Below are positions 52,426-52,578 of a stretch of DNA of 52,578 nucleotides, piece by piece. This DNA is from Candidatus Bathyarchaeota archaeon. Lineage in GTDB: Archaea; Thermoproteota; Bathyarchaeia; Bathyarchaeales; SOJC01. The notes below the pieces were generated by a model that was given only the letters and a program-made list of their open reading frames with translations, was not told where the DNA came from and made no database searches. Positions within the stretch are counted from its first letter, which is position 1. Each line of letters opens with the position of its first letter. The translations under genes were made by a program, and so were the position numbers. The DNA lies in assembly GCA_020341775.1 (NCBI GenBank), contig CP070835.1:1761862-1814439 (forward strand). Direction: 5' to 3'.

Positions 52426-52578
52426 TTAGCGAATTGTGTTCCGGCGAGCTAACTCTATGGCTGTGGCGCGGTTTCGCTCAACCTGTAGTTTGAAGGCCTC
52501 GATGGCATTCTTTTCTACGTTGCTGAGAGCATGAACGAGGTTATTAGGTGTGTTAGGCGTTGTGGTGAAGGGATTCAA
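52426..52578 (-). CDS. C-terminal end of a protein cut by the window edge
   Basis: An open frame runs from the right edge to a TAA at 52426-52428 and gives about 50 residues, ending ATAIELARRNTIR. The helical, charged pattern (LSNVEKNAIEAFKLQVERNR) looks coding. The family cannot be told from this piece. Confidence 0.45.
   Translation of the reverse strand: MNPFTTTPNTPNNLVHALSNVEKNAIEAFKLQVERNRATAIELARRNTIR

Noticed and set aside
1-52578. CRISPR arrays, insertion sequences or prophage
   Set aside because: No regularly spaced repeats, transposase, integrase or phage genes were seen. The alternating purine-pyrimidine tracts vary in sequence and have no fixed spacing.

Overview
The window reads as a chromosomal segment of an archaeon, most likely a TACK-lineage anaerobe close to Bathyarchaeia. 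The archaeal markers are ribosomal protein S26e, archaeal-type ProRS and ThrRS (the latter with the archaeal editing domain), Trm1, a THEP1 NTPase, an archaetidylinositol-phosphate synthase, KaiC-like ATPases, TATA-box promoters, frequent TTG/GTG starts and a class II tRNA-Leu(CAG) with encoded CCA. The lineage is an inference; no rRNA is present. I saw no insertion sequence, prophage or CRISPR array.

Layout. 0-6.4 kb: THEP1 and Trm1 (divergent), then two class III ribonucleotide reductase relatives in tandem. The second is a complete NrdD. The first is a catalytically dead NrdD fold with a winged helix and an ATP-cone, which looks like a nucleotide-sensing regulator. 6.5-15.8 kb: housekeeping genes (PfkB kinase, S26e, lipid headgroup synthase, proS, thrS, two aminotransferases) and a repeat-built surface protein. 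15.9-24.2 kb: a GH3-like adenylating enzyme, zinc-ribbon proteins, a thiolase homologue that has lost its catalytic residues, a DUF35-HMG-CoA synthase fusion, a Yip1-type membrane protein, a divergent regulator pair sharing twin palindromes, and a sulfatase-fold protein. 24.5-30.2 kb: tRNA-Leu, an MFS transporter, an intact thiolase, and divergent FbaB aldolase and 6-phosphofructokinase genes, the kinase with the PPi-type D104/K124 signature. 30.2-40.3 kb: small membrane and regulatory proteins, a FabZ-like hotdog protein, a tiny YHS protein, a bactofilin-like beta-helix protein, a winged-helix/Ig/KaiC-like fusion with a broken P-loop, a true KaiC-like ATPase, an adenosine deaminase and a candidate structured RNA. 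40.3-44.6 kb: a same-strand block of a Bat-type HTH regulator, a CooS-like protein lacking one C-cluster cysteine, and a flavodiiron protein. 44.6-52.6 kb: a large STAND/TPR ATPase, a hotdog thioesterase, an arrestin-like protein, an antiporter, membrane proteins and a dockerin/PKD surface protein.

How they fit. Three clusters contain a family member whose sequence argues against the default annotation: the NrdD-like regulator beside real NrdD, the thiolase-like protein beside the DUF35-HMGS fusion, and the CooS-like protein beside a flavodiiron protein. Together the aldolase and PPi-type kinase suggest reversible, ATP-sparing sugar-phosphate metabolism. A further window-wide signal is a set of long perfectly alternating purine-pyrimidine tracts in intergenic DNA, often just behind stop codons. 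All assignments rest on reading the sequence; no searches were run.
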